From assembly GCF_900996225.1 (NCBI RefSeq), contig NZ_CAAJGL010000044.1, forward strand, positions 106,743 through 170,742: a DNA stretch of 64,000 nucleotides, written 5' to 3'. Each line of letters opens with the position of its first letter. The stretch's first letter is position 1. Below are positions 1-8,780 of the stretch, piece by piece. Position numbers and translations under genes: made by a program. This stretch comes from Paraburkholderia sp. BCC1884. GTDB taxonomy: Bacteria; Pseudomonadota; Gammaproteobacteria; Burkholderiales; Burkholderiaceae. The notes below the pieces were generated by a model. The model saw only the letters and a program-made list of their open reading frames with translations, searched no databases and was not told the origin of the DNA.

Positions 1-53
1 GGCTGTATCTGTACGATAACAAGCCGCTTGCGAATCCGCGTGGCTGGTTCTGA
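1..53 (+). CDS. 3' end of an unrecognised protein (partial)
   Basis: One frame is open from the window edge to a TGA at 51-53. It gives a C-terminal tail reading LYLYDNKPLANPRGWF. The reading frame runs in the same direction as the HIT gene that starts 81 bases later, so it could be the last gene of an upstream operon. In related genomes the histidine-biosynthesis genes often lie just upstream of HIT-tatABC, but sixteen residues are too few to name the protein. Confidence 0.45.
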   Translation, partial: LYLYDNKPLANPRGWF

Positions 54-134
54 GTCTGGTCCGATCCCGGTCGGGCCCGCGCGAACTGCGCCGCGTCAGG
101 TTTCGCGCTTTAGCCACATTGCGTCAGGAATACG

Positions 135-500
135 ATGAGCCACGACCCGAACTGCCTTTTCTGCAAGATCGCCGCCGGCGAGATCCCGTCGACCAAAGTC
201 CACGAAGACGACGAGTTCCTGGCCTTCCGCGATATCAACCCGGCCGCCGAAACCCACGTGCTGGTGATTCCCCGCAAACACATCGCCACGCTGTCGAATT
301 GCACCGAAAACGATGCGCCGCTGCTTGGTAGAATGCTTGTCTTGGTGGCGCGTCTGGCCGATCAGTTGGGCGTGGCGTACAAAGGCGGAGAAACGGGTTT
401 CCGGACGGTCATCAATACTGGTCCGGGCGGCGGGCAAGAGGTGTATCACCTGCACGCGCACATTCTCGCCGGGCCGCGGCCGTGGCAGCGCATGGGCTGA
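135..500 (+). CDS. HIT-family (histidine triad) nucleotide-binding protein
   Basis: A 121-residue HIT protein of the HINT/PKCI type, a cytosolic family of nucleoside phosphoramidase-like hydrolases. The signature triad His-x-His-x-His lies at about residues 105-109 (HLHAHIL), and a CxxC pair at residues 7 and 10 matches the zinc-binding variant of the family. Length is normal. The start is the ATG at 135, in the pattern MSHDPNCLFC that is usual for the family; longer or overlapping frames here are shadows. It precedes tatABC in the same direction, a common arrangement in Burkholderia, although the 246-base gap suggests that tatA has its own promoter. Physiological substrate is not known for most bacterial members. 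Confidence 0.93.
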   Translation: MSHDPNCLFCKIAAGEIPSTKVHEDDEFLAFRDINPAAETHVLVIPRKHIATLSNCTENDAPLLGRMLVLVARLADQLGVAYKGGETGFRTVINTGPGGGQEVYHLHAHILAGPRPWQRMG

Positions 501-567
501 AAGCGCGACGCGGGCCGGCTCGGTCCGCCAGCACTTATGTTCGGCCACCATGGCGCGACCGTTGTAT

Positions 568-581
568 TTACAACATTGTAA
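568..581. repeat. Short AT-rich perfect inverted repeat
   Basis: TTACAA and TTGTAA arms flank a two-base CA centre inside the GC-rich gap between the HIT gene and tatA. It could be an operator or part of the tat promoter region. A possible promoter further down reads TTGAAT (631-636), 16 bases, TACGTA (653-658). No regulator could be assigned. Confidence 0.35.
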
Positions 582-584
582 TGA

Positions 585-989
<405 letters not shown>

Positions 990-1028
990 GCCGCGGCTCA
1001 CCCGCGTTACTGACGGACACTCCACTTC

Positions 1029-1547
1029 ATGCTGGACCTCGGTCTAACCAAGATGGCGCTGATCGGCGTCGTCGCGCTAGTCGTACTCGGGCCCGAGCGC
1101 CTGCCACGCGTCGCCCGTACGGCCGGCGCGTTGTTCGGCCGCGCGCAGCGGTATATCAACGACGTCAAGGCCGAAGTGACGCGCGAGATCGAACTCGACG
1201 AACTGCGGAACATGAAAAGCGAGTTCGAAAAGGCTGCGAGCAACGTCGAAAATTCGGTTCAGGACAATCTGCGCAAGCACGAGACCGAATTGAACGATGC
1301 CTGGAACAGCGGCTCGCCGGTGTCGCCGAGTATTGCCGGCGGCGCGCTCGAAGACGTCGGTAATACGTCGTGGGCCAGCAGCACGCCGTCCACGAGCCCC
1401 AAACGCAAGAACTGGCGCGTCAAGCAAACGGCTATGCCCACCTGGTACAAACGCGCAACCACGCGCCGCACGCGCGTGCAGTCGGGTGCGGCACGCGTGG
1501 CGCGACATACGCCGGCCACCATGCGTCGTCCGACGCGGTTCTTCTGA
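1029..1547 (+). CDS. tatB: Sec-independent protein translocase subunit TatB
   Basis: TatB pairs with TatC to form the receptor complex that recognises twin-arginine signals. The 172-residue protein begins MLDLGLTKMALIGVVALVVLG, a single short membrane helix ending in the Gly-Pro hinge, followed by an amphipathic and then a long charged, coiled-coil-prone helix to about residue 90 and a poorly ordered basic tail. Residue 8 is Lys, where the E. coli protein has a Glu that is important for signal binding; I believe Lys is normal in betaproteobacteria. It lies between tatA and tatC in the same direction, with 34 bases to tatC. Confidence 0.94.
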   Translation: MLDLGLTKMALIGVVALVVLGPERLPRVARTAGALFGRAQRYINDVKAEVTREIELDELRNMKSEFEKAASNVENSVQDNLRKHETELNDAWNSGSPVSPSIAGGALEDVGNTSWASSTPSTSPKRKNWRVKQTAMPTWYKRATTRRTRVQSGAARVARHTPATMRRPTRFF

Positions 1548-1581
1548 TGATCAGAACGACAATCTCTAACCGAGGGCCGGC

Positions 1582-2361
1582 GTGAGCGACCCCCAGCAAA
1601 CCCAGGACGAAGGCACTGAAGAGACCTTCATTTCCCACCTCGTTGAATTGCGCGATCGCATCATCCGCGCCGGCCTTGCCGTCATCGTGGTGTTCGTCGG
1701 ACTCGTGTATTGGGCACCGGACATTTTCCGTCTGCTCGCGCGCCCGCTGATGCAGAACTTGCCGAAGGACGGCAAGATGATCGTGACGGACGTCACCGGC
1801 TCGTTCTTCGTGCCGATGAAGGTGACCATGATGGTCGCCTTCGTGATCGCGCTGCCGATCGTGCTGTACCAGATCTGGGCGTTCATCGCGCCTGGTCTCT
1901 ACCAGCACGAGAAGAAGCTGGTCGGGCCGCTGGTGGGCAGCAGCTATACGCTGTTCCTGTGCGGCATGGCGTTCGCGTACTTCGTGGTGTTTCCCACCAT
2001 CTTCCGTGTGATGGCGCACTACAACGCGCCGCTCGGCGCGGAGATGACCACGGATATCGACAATTACCTGAGCTTCGTGTTGACCATGTTCCTCGCGTTC
2101 GGGGTGACCTTCGAGGTTCCGATCGTGGTGGTGCTGCTGGTCCGCATGAACTTGCTGACCATCAAGAAGTTGCGGGAGATTCGTCCGTATGTGATCGTCG
2201 GCGCGTTCGTGATTTCGGCGGTGGTGACGCCGCCGGACGTGTTCTCGCAGCTGATCCTGGCAATTCCGCTGATCGTGCTGTACGAGGCCGGGATCATTGC
2301 GGCGCGGTTGATTGTCGGCAAACAGCCGGCGGTGATCGAAGAGGCGAGTTCGCCGGATTGA
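1582..2361 (+). CDS. tatC: Sec-independent protein translocase subunit TatC
   Basis: TatC is the polytopic core of the Tat receptor and binds the twin-arginine signal directly. The 259-residue protein begins with a polar N-terminus containing the family motif SHLVELRDRI (about residues 17-26), followed by six predicted membrane helices. The FxxP-type loop region and the late P-x-D segment (TPPDVFSQ) are recognisable. It is the last gene of tatABC; a strong bidirectional hairpin terminator follows 40 bases after the stop. The protease gene on the other side is convergent. Confidence 0.97.
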   Translation: MSDPQQTQDEGTEETFISHLVELRDRIIRAGLAVIVVFVGLVYWAPDIFRLLARPLMQNLPKDGKMIVTDVTGSFFVPMKVTMMVAFVIALPIVLYQIWAFIAPGLYQHEKKLVGPLVGSSYTLFLCGMAFAYFVVFPTIFRVMAHYNAPLGAEMTTDIDNYLSFVLTMFLAFGVTFEVPIVVVLLVRMNLLTIKKLREIRPYVIVGAFVISAVVTPPDVFSQLILAIPLIVLYEAGIIAARLIVGKQPAVIEEASSPD

Positions 2362-2400
2362 TTCCGCGGCGCACTGATCGCTCACTGTGAACTGAAACAA

Positions 2401-2431
2401 AAAGGGCAGTCCGTGATGGACTGCCCTTTTT
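2401..2431. terminator. Bidirectional rho-independent terminator after tatC
   Basis: A 12-bp perfect stem (2401-2412 with 2418-2429) closes a 5-base loop, with A-rich sequence on the left and T-rich sequence on the right. It can end tatABC transcripts from the left and the convergent protease transcript from the right. Confidence 0.9.
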
Positions 2432-2468
2432 GTTTTGCGCCTGTCTTGCGCGGCACGTCGACATTCTG

Positions 2469-3689
2469 TTAACCGCCGTCGTCGTCCTGATCGCCGCCGC
2501 CGTTGTCTTCCGCCGGTTGCTTCGGCGGAGGAGGACGCTTGCCGATCGTCACATCCAGATCCATCTCGCGGGTCTTGCGCACCAGGTGCACCTTGGCCGC
2601 CGTGCCCGGCTTGATCTGCGCGATTACGTTCAGCAGCCGCGTGGTGTCGGTGATCTCCTGACCATTCACGCTCATCAGGATATCGCCCGGCTTGATGCCC
2701 GCGCGATCCGCCGGCCCGTTCTTCAGCACGCCCGCGACGATTGCTCCCGACTTCTGTTCGAGCCCGAACGACTCGGCGATCTCCGGCGTTACGTCCTGCG
2801 GTTCGACACCGATCCAGCCGCGCGTGACCGAGCCGGTGGTAATGATGCTTTCCAGCACGCTACGCGCCGTTGACACCGGAATCGCAAAGCCGATGCCGAG
2901 CGAGCCGCCCGAGCGCGAGTAGATCGCGGTGTTGATGCCGAGCAGATTGCCGTTCACGTCGACGAGCGCGCCACCCGAGTTGCCTGGGTTGATTGCCGCG
3001 TCGGTCTGAATGAAGTTTTCGAAGGTGTTGATGCCGAGGTGGTTACGCCCCAACGCACTGACGATCCCCATGGTCACCGTCTGCCCGACGCCGAACGGAT
3101 TGCCGATCGCCAGCACCACGTCGCCCACGCGCGTCTGGTCCATGCGGCCGAGCGTAATGGTGGGCAGATTGGTCATGTTGACCTTCAGCACGGCCAGATC
3201 CGTCTCGGGATCGACGCCGATCACCTTGGCATTCGTGGTGCGGCCATCGGCCAGCGCGATTTCAATCTGATCGGCGCCGTCGACGACGTGCTGGTTCGTT
3301 AGAATGTAACCTTCCGAACTCACTATGACGCCGGATCCCAGGTTGGACGCGGGCTGTTCCTGCTGCTTGTTTTTGTTCTTGTCGCCAAAGAAGTAGCGGA
3401 ACAACGGATCTTTCGCGCGCGGGTCGGGCGGCAGTGAGCCATCCTTGCTGGAGAATACATTGACGACCGCGGGCATGGCCTTTTGTGCCGCGTCCGCATA
3501 GGACGCCTGGGCGGGGCCGCTGCCGATGCCTGGCGCCACTTCCCGTAGGGCGACGATCGGTTCGGCGAGTTGCTTGCCGAATTCGCCTTGACGCTGCAGC
3601 CACTGCGGTTTGAGGGTCGCAATGATGAACATGAGCGCCAACAGCACGGTCACCGCTTGGGCAAAGAACAGCCAAAAGCGTCTAAGCAT
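2469..3689 (-). CDS. Membrane-anchored DegS/HtrA-like serine protease with one PDZ domain
   Basis: A trypsin-like S1C protease of the HtrA family that acts on misfolded or regulatory proteins in the periplasm. The 406-residue protein has an uncleaved-looking N-terminal membrane segment (about 6-26), a protease domain with catalytic His134 (TNQHVV), Asp164 (ETDLAVLKV) and Ser238 (GNSGGAL), and one PDZ domain (about 290-380). The tail is Pro/Gly/Asp rich. One PDZ plus a membrane anchor resembles DegS, which cuts an anti-sigma factor, more than two-PDZ DegP. No sigma-E genes are visible nearby, so a role in envelope-stress signalling is inference. It is convergent with tatC and divergent from the Nif3-like gene, 19 bases away. 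Confidence 0.93.
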   Translation of the reverse strand: MLRRFWLFFAQAVTVLLALMFIIATLKPQWLQRQGEFGKQLAEPIVALREVAPGIGSGPAQASYADAAQKAMPAVVNVFSSKDGSLPPDPRAKDPLFRYFFGDKNKNKQQEQPASNLGSGVIVSSEGYILTNQHVVDGADQIEIALADGRTTNAKVIGVDPETDLAVLKVNMTNLPTITLGRMDQTRVGDVVLAIGNPFGVGQTVTMGIVSALGRNHLGINTFENFIQTDAAINPGNSGGALVDVNGNLLGINTAIYSRSGGSLGIGFAIPVSTARSVLESIITTGSVTRGWIGVEPQDVTPEIAESFGLEQKSGAIVAGVLKNGPADRAGIKPGDILMSVNGQEITDTTRLLNVIAQIKPGTAAKVHLVRKTREMDLDVTIGKRPPPPKQPAEDNGGGDQDDDGG

Positions 3690-3708
3690 CTGAAGACTAG
3701 AGGTTTAT

Positions 3709-4455
3709 ATGGATCGGATCGAACTTGAATTGTACTTGAACAATCTCCTTGAAACCGCGCGCTTCAAGGACTATTGCCCCAATGGTTTGCAGGTCGAGGG
3801 GCGTCGCAAGATTAATAAGCTCGCGACCGGCGTAACCGCCTCGGTGGCCTTCCTGGAGGCCGCGCTCGACTGGGGCGCGGACGCCGTGCTGGTTCACCAC
3901 GGCTACTTCTGGCGCAACGAAGCGCCGCAGATCACCGGCCGCAAATACGCGCGCCTGAAGCTGCTGCTCGGCAACGATCTGAACCTGTTCGCCTATCACC
4001 TGCCGCTCGACGACCATCCGCTGTACGGCAATAACGCGCAGATCGGCGAGAAGATGGGCTGGATCAGCGACGCGCGGTTCGGCGAGAACAATCTCGGTTG
4101 GCTCGCCACCTTCCCGATGCCGATCACGCTCTCGCACCTCACTGCTGAGATCGAGCAGACGCTCGGCCGCACGCCGCTCGTGTTCGGCGACCCGGACCGC
4201 GAACTGCGCCGCGTCGGCTGGTGCACCGGTGCCGCGCAAGGCATGTTCGACGCCGCCATCAACGCGGGCGCGGACGTCTACCTTACCGGCGAAGTGTCGG
4301 AGTCGATCATGCACACATCGGCGGAAAGCGGCGTGGCGTTTCTGGCAGCCGGCCACCATGCCACGGAGCGCTTCGGTGTGCAGGCAGTGGGCAAGCATCT
4401 GTCCGAGGAGTTCGATATCGAACACACGTTTATCGATATCTCTAATCCCGTTTAA
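3709..4455 (+). CDS. Nif3-like dinuclear metal-centre protein (YbgI family)
   Basis: A 248-residue member of the Nif3/YbgI family, ring-shaped hexamers that bind two metal ions per subunit; GTP cyclohydrolase I type 2 has been proposed as a name for the family, but its role is unsettled. Metal-ligand features are visible: VHHGYFW (about 64-70), YHLPLDDHP (about 95-103), and [10 protein letters not shown] near the C-terminus (about 218-227). Length matches the short bacterial form without the inserted PII-like domain. It starts 19 bases from the divergent protease gene and is followed by a 231-base gap before petA. Confidence 0.9.
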   Translation: MDRIELELYLNNLLETARFKDYCPNGLQVEGRRKINKLATGVTASVAFLEAALDWGADAVLVHHGYFWRNEAPQITGRKYARLKLLLGNDLNLFAYHLPLDDHPLYGNNAQIGEKMGWISDARFGENNLGWLATFPMPITLSHLTAEIEQTLGRTPLVFGDPDRELRRVGWCTGAAQGMFDAAINAGADVYLTGEVSESIMHTSAESGVAFLAAGHHATERFGVQAVGKHLSEEFDIEHTFIDISNPV

Positions 4456-4686
4456 ATTGCCAAATCCGGGATAAGCGCATGGCAGAAGAAAAAGGTACGA
4501 ATAACGCATAAGACGCTTAAAAGGAGGAGCGAAAAAGTTTGCGATTCGTACGGAGAAACCCTGATTTATCAAGGGCTTCGCACGGTTTTTGGCAATCGGC
4601 CCTTGTAAATGGCGACTCCATTCGCGCAAACTAGCGGCGGTAGAAGCGACGTGAAGGAAAAATCCAACTCAGAAGTGGGGCGTGTG

Positions 4687-5307
4687 ATGCGAGACAAGGA
4701 AGATGAACGCGTCGACGGCAGCCGCCGTACCTGGCTGATAGCGACGACCGTAGCAGGTGGCATAGGAGGCGTTGCCACTGTCGTACCCTTTGTTAGTTCG
4801 TTTGCACCATCTGAAAAGGCCAAGGCAGCGGGTGCCCCGGTCGAAGTCGATATTAGTGATCTCAAGCCCGGCGACATGAAGACCGTTGCCTGGCGCGGTA
4901 AGCCGGTGTGGATCATCAACCGCACCGACAGAATGCTCGCCGATGTACAGAAAGCCGATAACGAAGTAGCCGATCCCCACACCAAGAATCCTTTTTCGAT
5001 GCCGTTGCCGGAGTACTGCAACAACGAATTCCGTTCACGCACCGACCACAAGAACCTTTTCGTCGCCGTCGCCGTGTGCACCCATCTGGGCTGTACGCCG
5101 ACGCCACGCTTCCAGGAGGGCGCGCAGCCCAATCTTCCAGACGACTGGCCAGGCGGCTTCCTGTGCCCGTGCCACGGCTCGACCTATGACATGGCCGGCC
5201 GCGTCTTCAAGAACAAACCTGCGCCGCAGAACCTGGACATTCCGCCCTACATGTTCACGTCGGCTACCGGCCTCGTGATCGGCAAGGACGAGAAAGGAGA
5301 AGCGTAA
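4687..5307 (+). CDS. petA: Ubiquinol-cytochrome c reductase, Rieske iron-sulfur subunit
   Basis: The 2Fe-2S subunit of the bc1 complex, passing electrons from ubiquinol to cytochrome c1. The 206-residue protein has a twin-arginine signal-anchor (SRRTWL at 12-17, then a membrane segment to about 38) and the Rieske boxes CTHLGC (131-136) and CPCHGS (160-165): Cys131, His133, Cys160 and His163 bind the cluster and Cys136/Cys162 form the disulfide. I chose the ATG at 4687 because it gives the usual family N-terminus; an in-frame GTG at 4651 would add twelve residues. The stop overlaps the petB start by one base (TAATG). The Tat motif makes it a likely client of the neighbouring tatABC. Confidence 0.95.
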   Translation: MRDKEDERVDGSRRTWLIATTVAGGIGGVATVVPFVSSFAPSEKAKAAGAPVEVDISDLKPGDMKTVAWRGKPVWIINRTDRMLADVQKADNEVADPHTKNPFSMPLPEYCNNEFRSRTDHKNLFVAVAVCTHLGCTPTPRFQEGAQPNLPDDWPGGFLCPCHGSTYDMAGRVFKNKPAPQNLDIPPYMFTSATGLVIGKDEKGEA

Positions 5308-6686
5308 TGGCGATCGAACACGAAGTAGAGACGACCGGGCTGGTCGGCTGGATCGACCGGCGCTTTCCTCTGACGTCCACCTGGAAGAAGCACGTTTCCG
5401 AGTACTACGCGCCGAAGAACTTCAACTTCTGGTACTTCTTCGGTTCGCTCGCCTTACTGGTGCTGGTCAATCAGATCGTCACCGGCATCTTCCTCACCAT
5501 GAACTACAAGCCCGACGCGACGCTCGCGTTTTCGTCGGTCGAGTACATCATGCGCGAGGTGCCGTGGGGCTGGCTGATCCGCTATATGCACTCGACGGGC
5601 GCGTCGATGTTCTTCGTGGTCGTGTATCTGCATATGTTCCGCGGGCTGATGTACGGCTCGTACCGCAAGCCGCGTGAACTGGTGTGGGTGTTCGGCTGCG
5701 CGATCTTCCTGTGCCTGATGGCCGAAGCGTTTTTCGGCTATCTGCTGCCGTGGGGACAGATGTCGTTCTGGGGCGCACAGGTGATCGTGAACCTGTTCTC
5801 GGCGATTCCGTTCATCGGGCCGGATCTGTCGCTGTGGATTCGCGGCGACTATGTCGTCTCGGACGTCACGCTGAACCGCTTCTTCGCGTTTCACGTGATC
5901 GCGATTCCGCTGGTGCTGATTGGCCTGGTGGTCGCTCACCTGGTCGCGCTGCATGAAGTGGGCTCGAATAACCCGGACGGCATCGAGATCAAGGCGAAGA
6001 AGGACCCGGACGGCATCCCGCTCGACGGCATTCCGTTTCACCCGTACTACTCGGTGCACGATTTCATGGGCGTGTCGGTGTTCCTGATGATCTTCGCGGC
6101 GATCATCTTCTTCGCGCCGGAAATGGGCGGCTACTTCCTCGAAGCGAACAACTTCGTTCCCGCCAATCCGTTGCAGACGCCGCCGGAAATCGCGCCGGTC
6201 TGGTACTTCACGGCCTTCTACGCGATGCTGCGCGCCACCACCGATCCGTTCAAGATCGTGCTGATGGTCGTGATCGCGCTGCTTGGTCTGCTCGCGCTAG
6301 TGCGTGCGCGCGGCAAGTGGAAGCTTGGCCTGCCGGTGGTCGCAGTGCTGGTGATCGTGGCGATGGCCTTCACGGAATCGAAGTTCTGGGGCGTGGTGGT
6401 GATGGGCGGCGCGGTAATTTCACTGTTCTTCCTGCCCTGGCTCGACCGCTCGCCGGTGAAGTCGATCCGTTACCGGCCGTTCTTCCACAAGGTGTTTTAC
6501 GGGATCTTCGTGGTCGCATTTCTGACGTTGGGCTTCCTCGGCACTAAACCGCCGTCGCCGGTTTCGACGTTGATTGCACAGATCTGCGCGTTGATCTACT
6601 TCGCGTTTTTCCTCGGTATGCCGTTCTGGACGAGGCTTGGCACGTTCAAGCAACCGCCCGAACGGGTGCGGTTCAAGCCTCACTAA
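5307..6686 (+). CDS. petB: Ubiquinol-cytochrome c reductase, cytochrome b subunit
   Basis: The membrane core of the bc1 complex, binding two b-type haems and both quinone sites. The 459-residue protein contains the paired haem-ligand histidines in the second and fourth helices (MHSTGASMFFVVVYLHMF, about 91-108, and FHVIAIPLVLIGLVVAHL, about 194-211), and the Qo-site PPEIAPVWYF version of the PEWY loop (about 290-299, with PVW in place of PEW). The C-terminal part has further helices. Length is that of the long proteobacterial form. It overlaps petA by one base, so the two are translationally coupled, and petC follows after 22 bases. Confidence 0.97.
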   Translation: MAIEHEVETTGLVGWIDRRFPLTSTWKKHVSEYYAPKNFNFWYFFGSLALLVLVNQIVTGIFLTMNYKPDATLAFSSVEYIMREVPWGWLIRYMHSTGASMFFVVVYLHMFRGLMYGSYRKPRELVWVFGCAIFLCLMAEAFFGYLLPWGQMSFWGAQVIVNLFSAIPFIGPDLSLWIRGDYVVSDVTLNRFFAFHVIAIPLVLIGLVVAHLVALHEVGSNNPDGIEIKAKKDPDGIPLDGIPFHPYYSVHDFMGVSVFLMIFAAIIFFAPEMGGYFLEANNFVPANPLQTPPEIAPVWYFTAFYAMLRATTDPFKIVLMVVIALLGLLALVRARGKWKLGLPVVAVLVIVAMAFTESKFWGVVVMGGAVISLFFLPWLDRSPVKSIRYRPFFHKVFYGIFVVAFLTLGFLGTKPPSPVSTLIAQICALIYFAFFLGMPFWTRLGTFKQPPERVRFKPH

Positions 6687-6708
6687 TCGCGAGCCAGGAG
6701 AACACGAA

Positions 6709-7464
6709 ATGAAAAAACTGCTTTCGAAGTGCGCGCTGATCGGCGCGACACTGCTCGCGGTGCTGGCCGCTCCGGTGCATGCGGACGAGAATTTCCCACT
6801 CGACCGCGCGCCCGATAACGCGGAGAATTTCGCTTCTTTGCAGCACGGCGCGCAATTGTTTGTAAACTACTGCCTGAATTGCCATAGCGCGAATTTGATG
6901 CGCTACAGCCGGCTGACCGACCTCGGCATCACGCCGGCGGAAATTCAGTCGAATCTGCTCTTCAGCACCGACAAGGTCGGCAACACCATGACCGTGGCGA
7001 TGCGCCCGGACGACGCCAAAGCTTGGTTCGGCGCGGCGCCGCCGGATTTGTCGGTCGAAGCGCGGGCGCGCGGCAAAGACTGGTTGTACACGTATTTGCG
7101 CAGCTTCTACCGCGACAATACGCGGCCGACCGGCTGGAATAATCTGGTGTATGAGAACGTGAGCATGCCTCACGTGCTGTGGCAGCTTCAGGGGCAACGT
7201 ACCGCGAAGTTCGGTGACGACACCGACGAAAAGACGGGGGAGACGGTACACAAATTTGTCGGTTACCAGCAGGTCACGCCGGGGACGATGTCGCCGGTAG
7301 ATTATGATTCTGCTGTGGCCGACCTCGTGTCGTACCTGTCCTGGATGTCCGAGCCGACTCAGAAAACCCGCAAACAGCTTGGCGTGTGGGTGCTGATGTT
7401 CCTCGGTATCCTGAGCTTTTTCGCCTGGCGACTGAACGCCGCGTACTGGAAACATATCAAATAA
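6709..7464 (+). CDS. petC: Ubiquinol-cytochrome c reductase, cytochrome c1 subunit
   Basis: Cytochrome c1 accepts electrons from the Rieske protein and hands them to soluble cytochrome c in the periplasm. The 251-residue precursor has a Sec signal peptide with likely cleavage after the VHA at about residue 25, a covalent haem site CLNCH at residues 55-59, and a C-terminal membrane anchor (about 225-243). The frame is open upstream into petB, but the ATG at 6709 follows CAGGAG at 6696-6701 and gives a proper signal peptide. It closes the petABC operon; a strong hairpin lies between it and sspA. Confidence 0.96.
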   Translation: MKKLLSKCALIGATLLAVLAAPVHADENFPLDRAPDNAENFASLQHGAQLFVNYCLNCHSANLMRYSRLTDLGITPAEIQSNLLFSTDKVGNTMTVAMRPDDAKAWFGAAPPDLSVEARARGKDWLYTYLRSFYRDNTRPTGWNNLVYENVSMPHVLWQLQGQRTAKFGDDTDEKTGETVHKFVGYQQVTPGTMSPVDYDSAVADLVSYLSWMSEPTQKTRKQLGVWVLMFLGILSFFAWRLNAAYWKHIK

Positions 7465-7485
7465 TCACGCCGTCACCCGGCGTGG

Positions 7486-7533
7486 GGCCGGCGCCAGGAA
7501 AAACCTGCTGAACGGTTTTTCCGTGCGCTGGCC
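7486..7533 (+). other. Long intergenic hairpin between petC and sspA
   Basis: Two stacked stems face each other: GGCCGGCGC (7486-7494) with GCGCTGGCC (7525-7533), allowing one G-U pair, and GGAAAAACC (7497-7505) with GGTTTTTCC (7514-7522), around an 8-base loop. No U-run follows directly, so it is not a textbook terminator. It may stabilise the 3' end of the pet message, cause partial termination, or set relative expression of pet and ssp genes. Confidence 0.55.
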
Positions 7534-7559
7534 CTTCAGCTTTTTGAGGAAACGTAAAC

Positions 7560-8171
7560 ATGATGGTTCTGTATTCCGGCACAACTTGCCCGTTCTCCCA
7601 GCGTTGCCGGCTGGTGTTGTTCGAAAAGGGCATGGACTTCGAGATCCGCGACGTCGACCTGTTTAACAAGCCGGAAGACATCGCCGTGATGAATCCGTAT
7701 GGTCAGGTGCCGATTCTCGTCGAACGGGACCTGATTCTGTACGAATCGAACATCATCAACGAATATATCGACGAGCGTTTCCCGCACCCGCAACTGATGC
7801 CGGCCGACCCGGTTCAGCGCGCGCGCGCCCGTCTGTTCCTGCTGAACTTCGAAAAGGAACTGTTCGTCCACGTCGGCACGCTCGAAAACGAAAAGGGCAA
7901 GGCCGCTGAGAAGAACCACGAGAAGGCCCGTCTTGCGATTCGCGATCGTCTGACCCAGCTCGCGCCGATCTTCCTGAAAAACAAGTACATGCTCGGCGAA
8001 GAGTTCTCGATGCTCGACGTCGCGATCGCGCCGTTGCTGTGGCGTCTGGACCACTACGGCATCGAGTTGTCGAAGAACGCAGCCCCGCTGATGAAGTACG
8101 CCGAGCGCATTTTTAGCCGCCCGGCTTATATCGAAGCGCTGACGCCTTCGGAAAAGGTGATGCGTCGTTGA
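7560..8171 (+). CDS. sspA: Stringent starvation protein A (GST-fold)
   Basis: SspA is a glutathione-S-transferase-fold protein that binds RNA polymerase and alters transcription during starvation and acid stress in gammaproteobacteria. The 203-residue protein has an N-terminal thioredoxin-like half beginning VLYSGTTCPFSQRCRLVL, the GST-like cis-proline region QVPILVE followed by LYESNIINEYIDE, and an all-helical C-terminal half. Two ATG codons lie in tandem at 7560 and 7563; either may be used, and GAGG at 7547-7550 is the likely ribosome site. It is followed by sspB. In betaproteobacteria this pair commonly follows petABC. Confidence 0.95.
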   Translation: MMVLYSGTTCPFSQRCRLVLFEKGMDFEIRDVDLFNKPEDIAVMNPYGQVPILVERDLILYESNIINEYIDERFPHPQLMPADPVQRARARLFLLNFEKELFVHVGTLENEKGKAAEKNHEKARLAIRDRLTQLAPIFLKNKYMLGEEFSMLDVAIAPLLWRLDHYGIELSKNAAPLMKYAERIFSRPAYIEALTPSEKVMRR

Positions 8172-8239
8172 GTTTGGCTCCAGGGTGAGGGCGCCGCGCG
8201 GTTGGTCCGGCGGCCCCGCGCCCGGCAAGAGGACTGTTG

Positions 8240-8761
8240 ATGCAAGAGATTTCCACCAAGCCCTATCTGCTGCGCGCGCTCTACGAGTGGTGCACGGATA
8301 ACGGCTATACGCCGCACATTGCGGTCCGGGTCGACAATCAGACGCGCGTGCCGCGTCAGTTCGTGCGCGACAACGAGATCGTGTTGAACATCAGCTTCGA
8401 GGCGACCAGTCAGCTGCAGATGGGCAACGAATGGATCGAGTTCAGCGCGCGCTTCTCCGGCAAGTCGCACAAGATCGAAGTGCCGATTGCCAACGTTCTC
8501 GCGATCTACGCGCGTGAAAATGGCCAGGGGATGGCGTTCCCGGTCGAGTCGGCAGGCGGCGAAGCGCTGGATTCCGGCGCCGACGCGGAGCTGGCCGACG
8601 AAACCGAGGCGCCGGTGACACCGGCCGCGCCGCGTGCCGTCGAAACGGCGCCCGCAGCCGATGCGTCCAACGCCAAAACCGACCACGCAGCGGACGGTCC
8701 GCAGCCGGACGACGACGGGTCGAAAGGTGGCGGAAGGGCTCGCCTCAAGATCGTAAAATGA
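8240..8761 (+). CDS. sspB: SspB, ClpXP specificity-enhancing adaptor
   Basis: SspB delivers ssrA-tagged proteins to the ClpXP protease. The 173-residue protein has the family fold at residues 1-100 (STKPYLLRALYEWCTDNGYTP and VRVDNQTRVPRQFV, with NISFEAT in the tag-binding sheet), then a long acidic Ala/Pro/Asp-rich linker, and ends with the short basic peptide RARLKIVK, which corresponds to the ClpX-docking tail of E. coli SspB. The ATG at 8240 follows GAGG at 8230-8233; a TTG three bases earlier is less likely. It follows sspA by 68 bases, consistent with one operon. Confidence 0.93.
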   Translation: MQEISTKPYLLRALYEWCTDNGYTPHIAVRVDNQTRVPRQFVRDNEIVLNISFEATSQLQMGNEWIEFSARFSGKSHKIEVPIANVLAIYARENGQGMAFPVESAGGEALDSGADAELADETEAPVTPAAPRAVETAPAADASNAKTDHAADGPQPDDDGSKGGGRARLKIVK

Positions 8762-8763
8762 AG

Positions 8764-8769
8764 TAGAAT
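8764..8769 (+). promoter_or_regulatory. Likely -10 element of the tRNA-Thr promoter
   Basis: TAGAAT lies immediately after the sspB stop and ends 11 bases before the first base of the tRNA. No good -35 hexamer is seen at the expected distance (8741-8746 is cgcctc), so the promoter may depend on other contacts or the tRNA may also be read through from sspB. Confidence 0.4.
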
Positions 8770-8780
8770 CACGGCCTCAT

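Noticed and set aside
4479..4511. 10-codon ORF between the Nif3-like gene and petA
   Set aside because: It has no leader-peptide features such as runs of one amino acid or a following terminator. Short ORFs of this size are expected by chance.
4556..4580. CCCTGA/TCAAGGG near-palindrome before petA as a riboswitch or terminator
   Set aside because: The stem is short, imperfect and lacks a T-run or any match to a known riboswitch.
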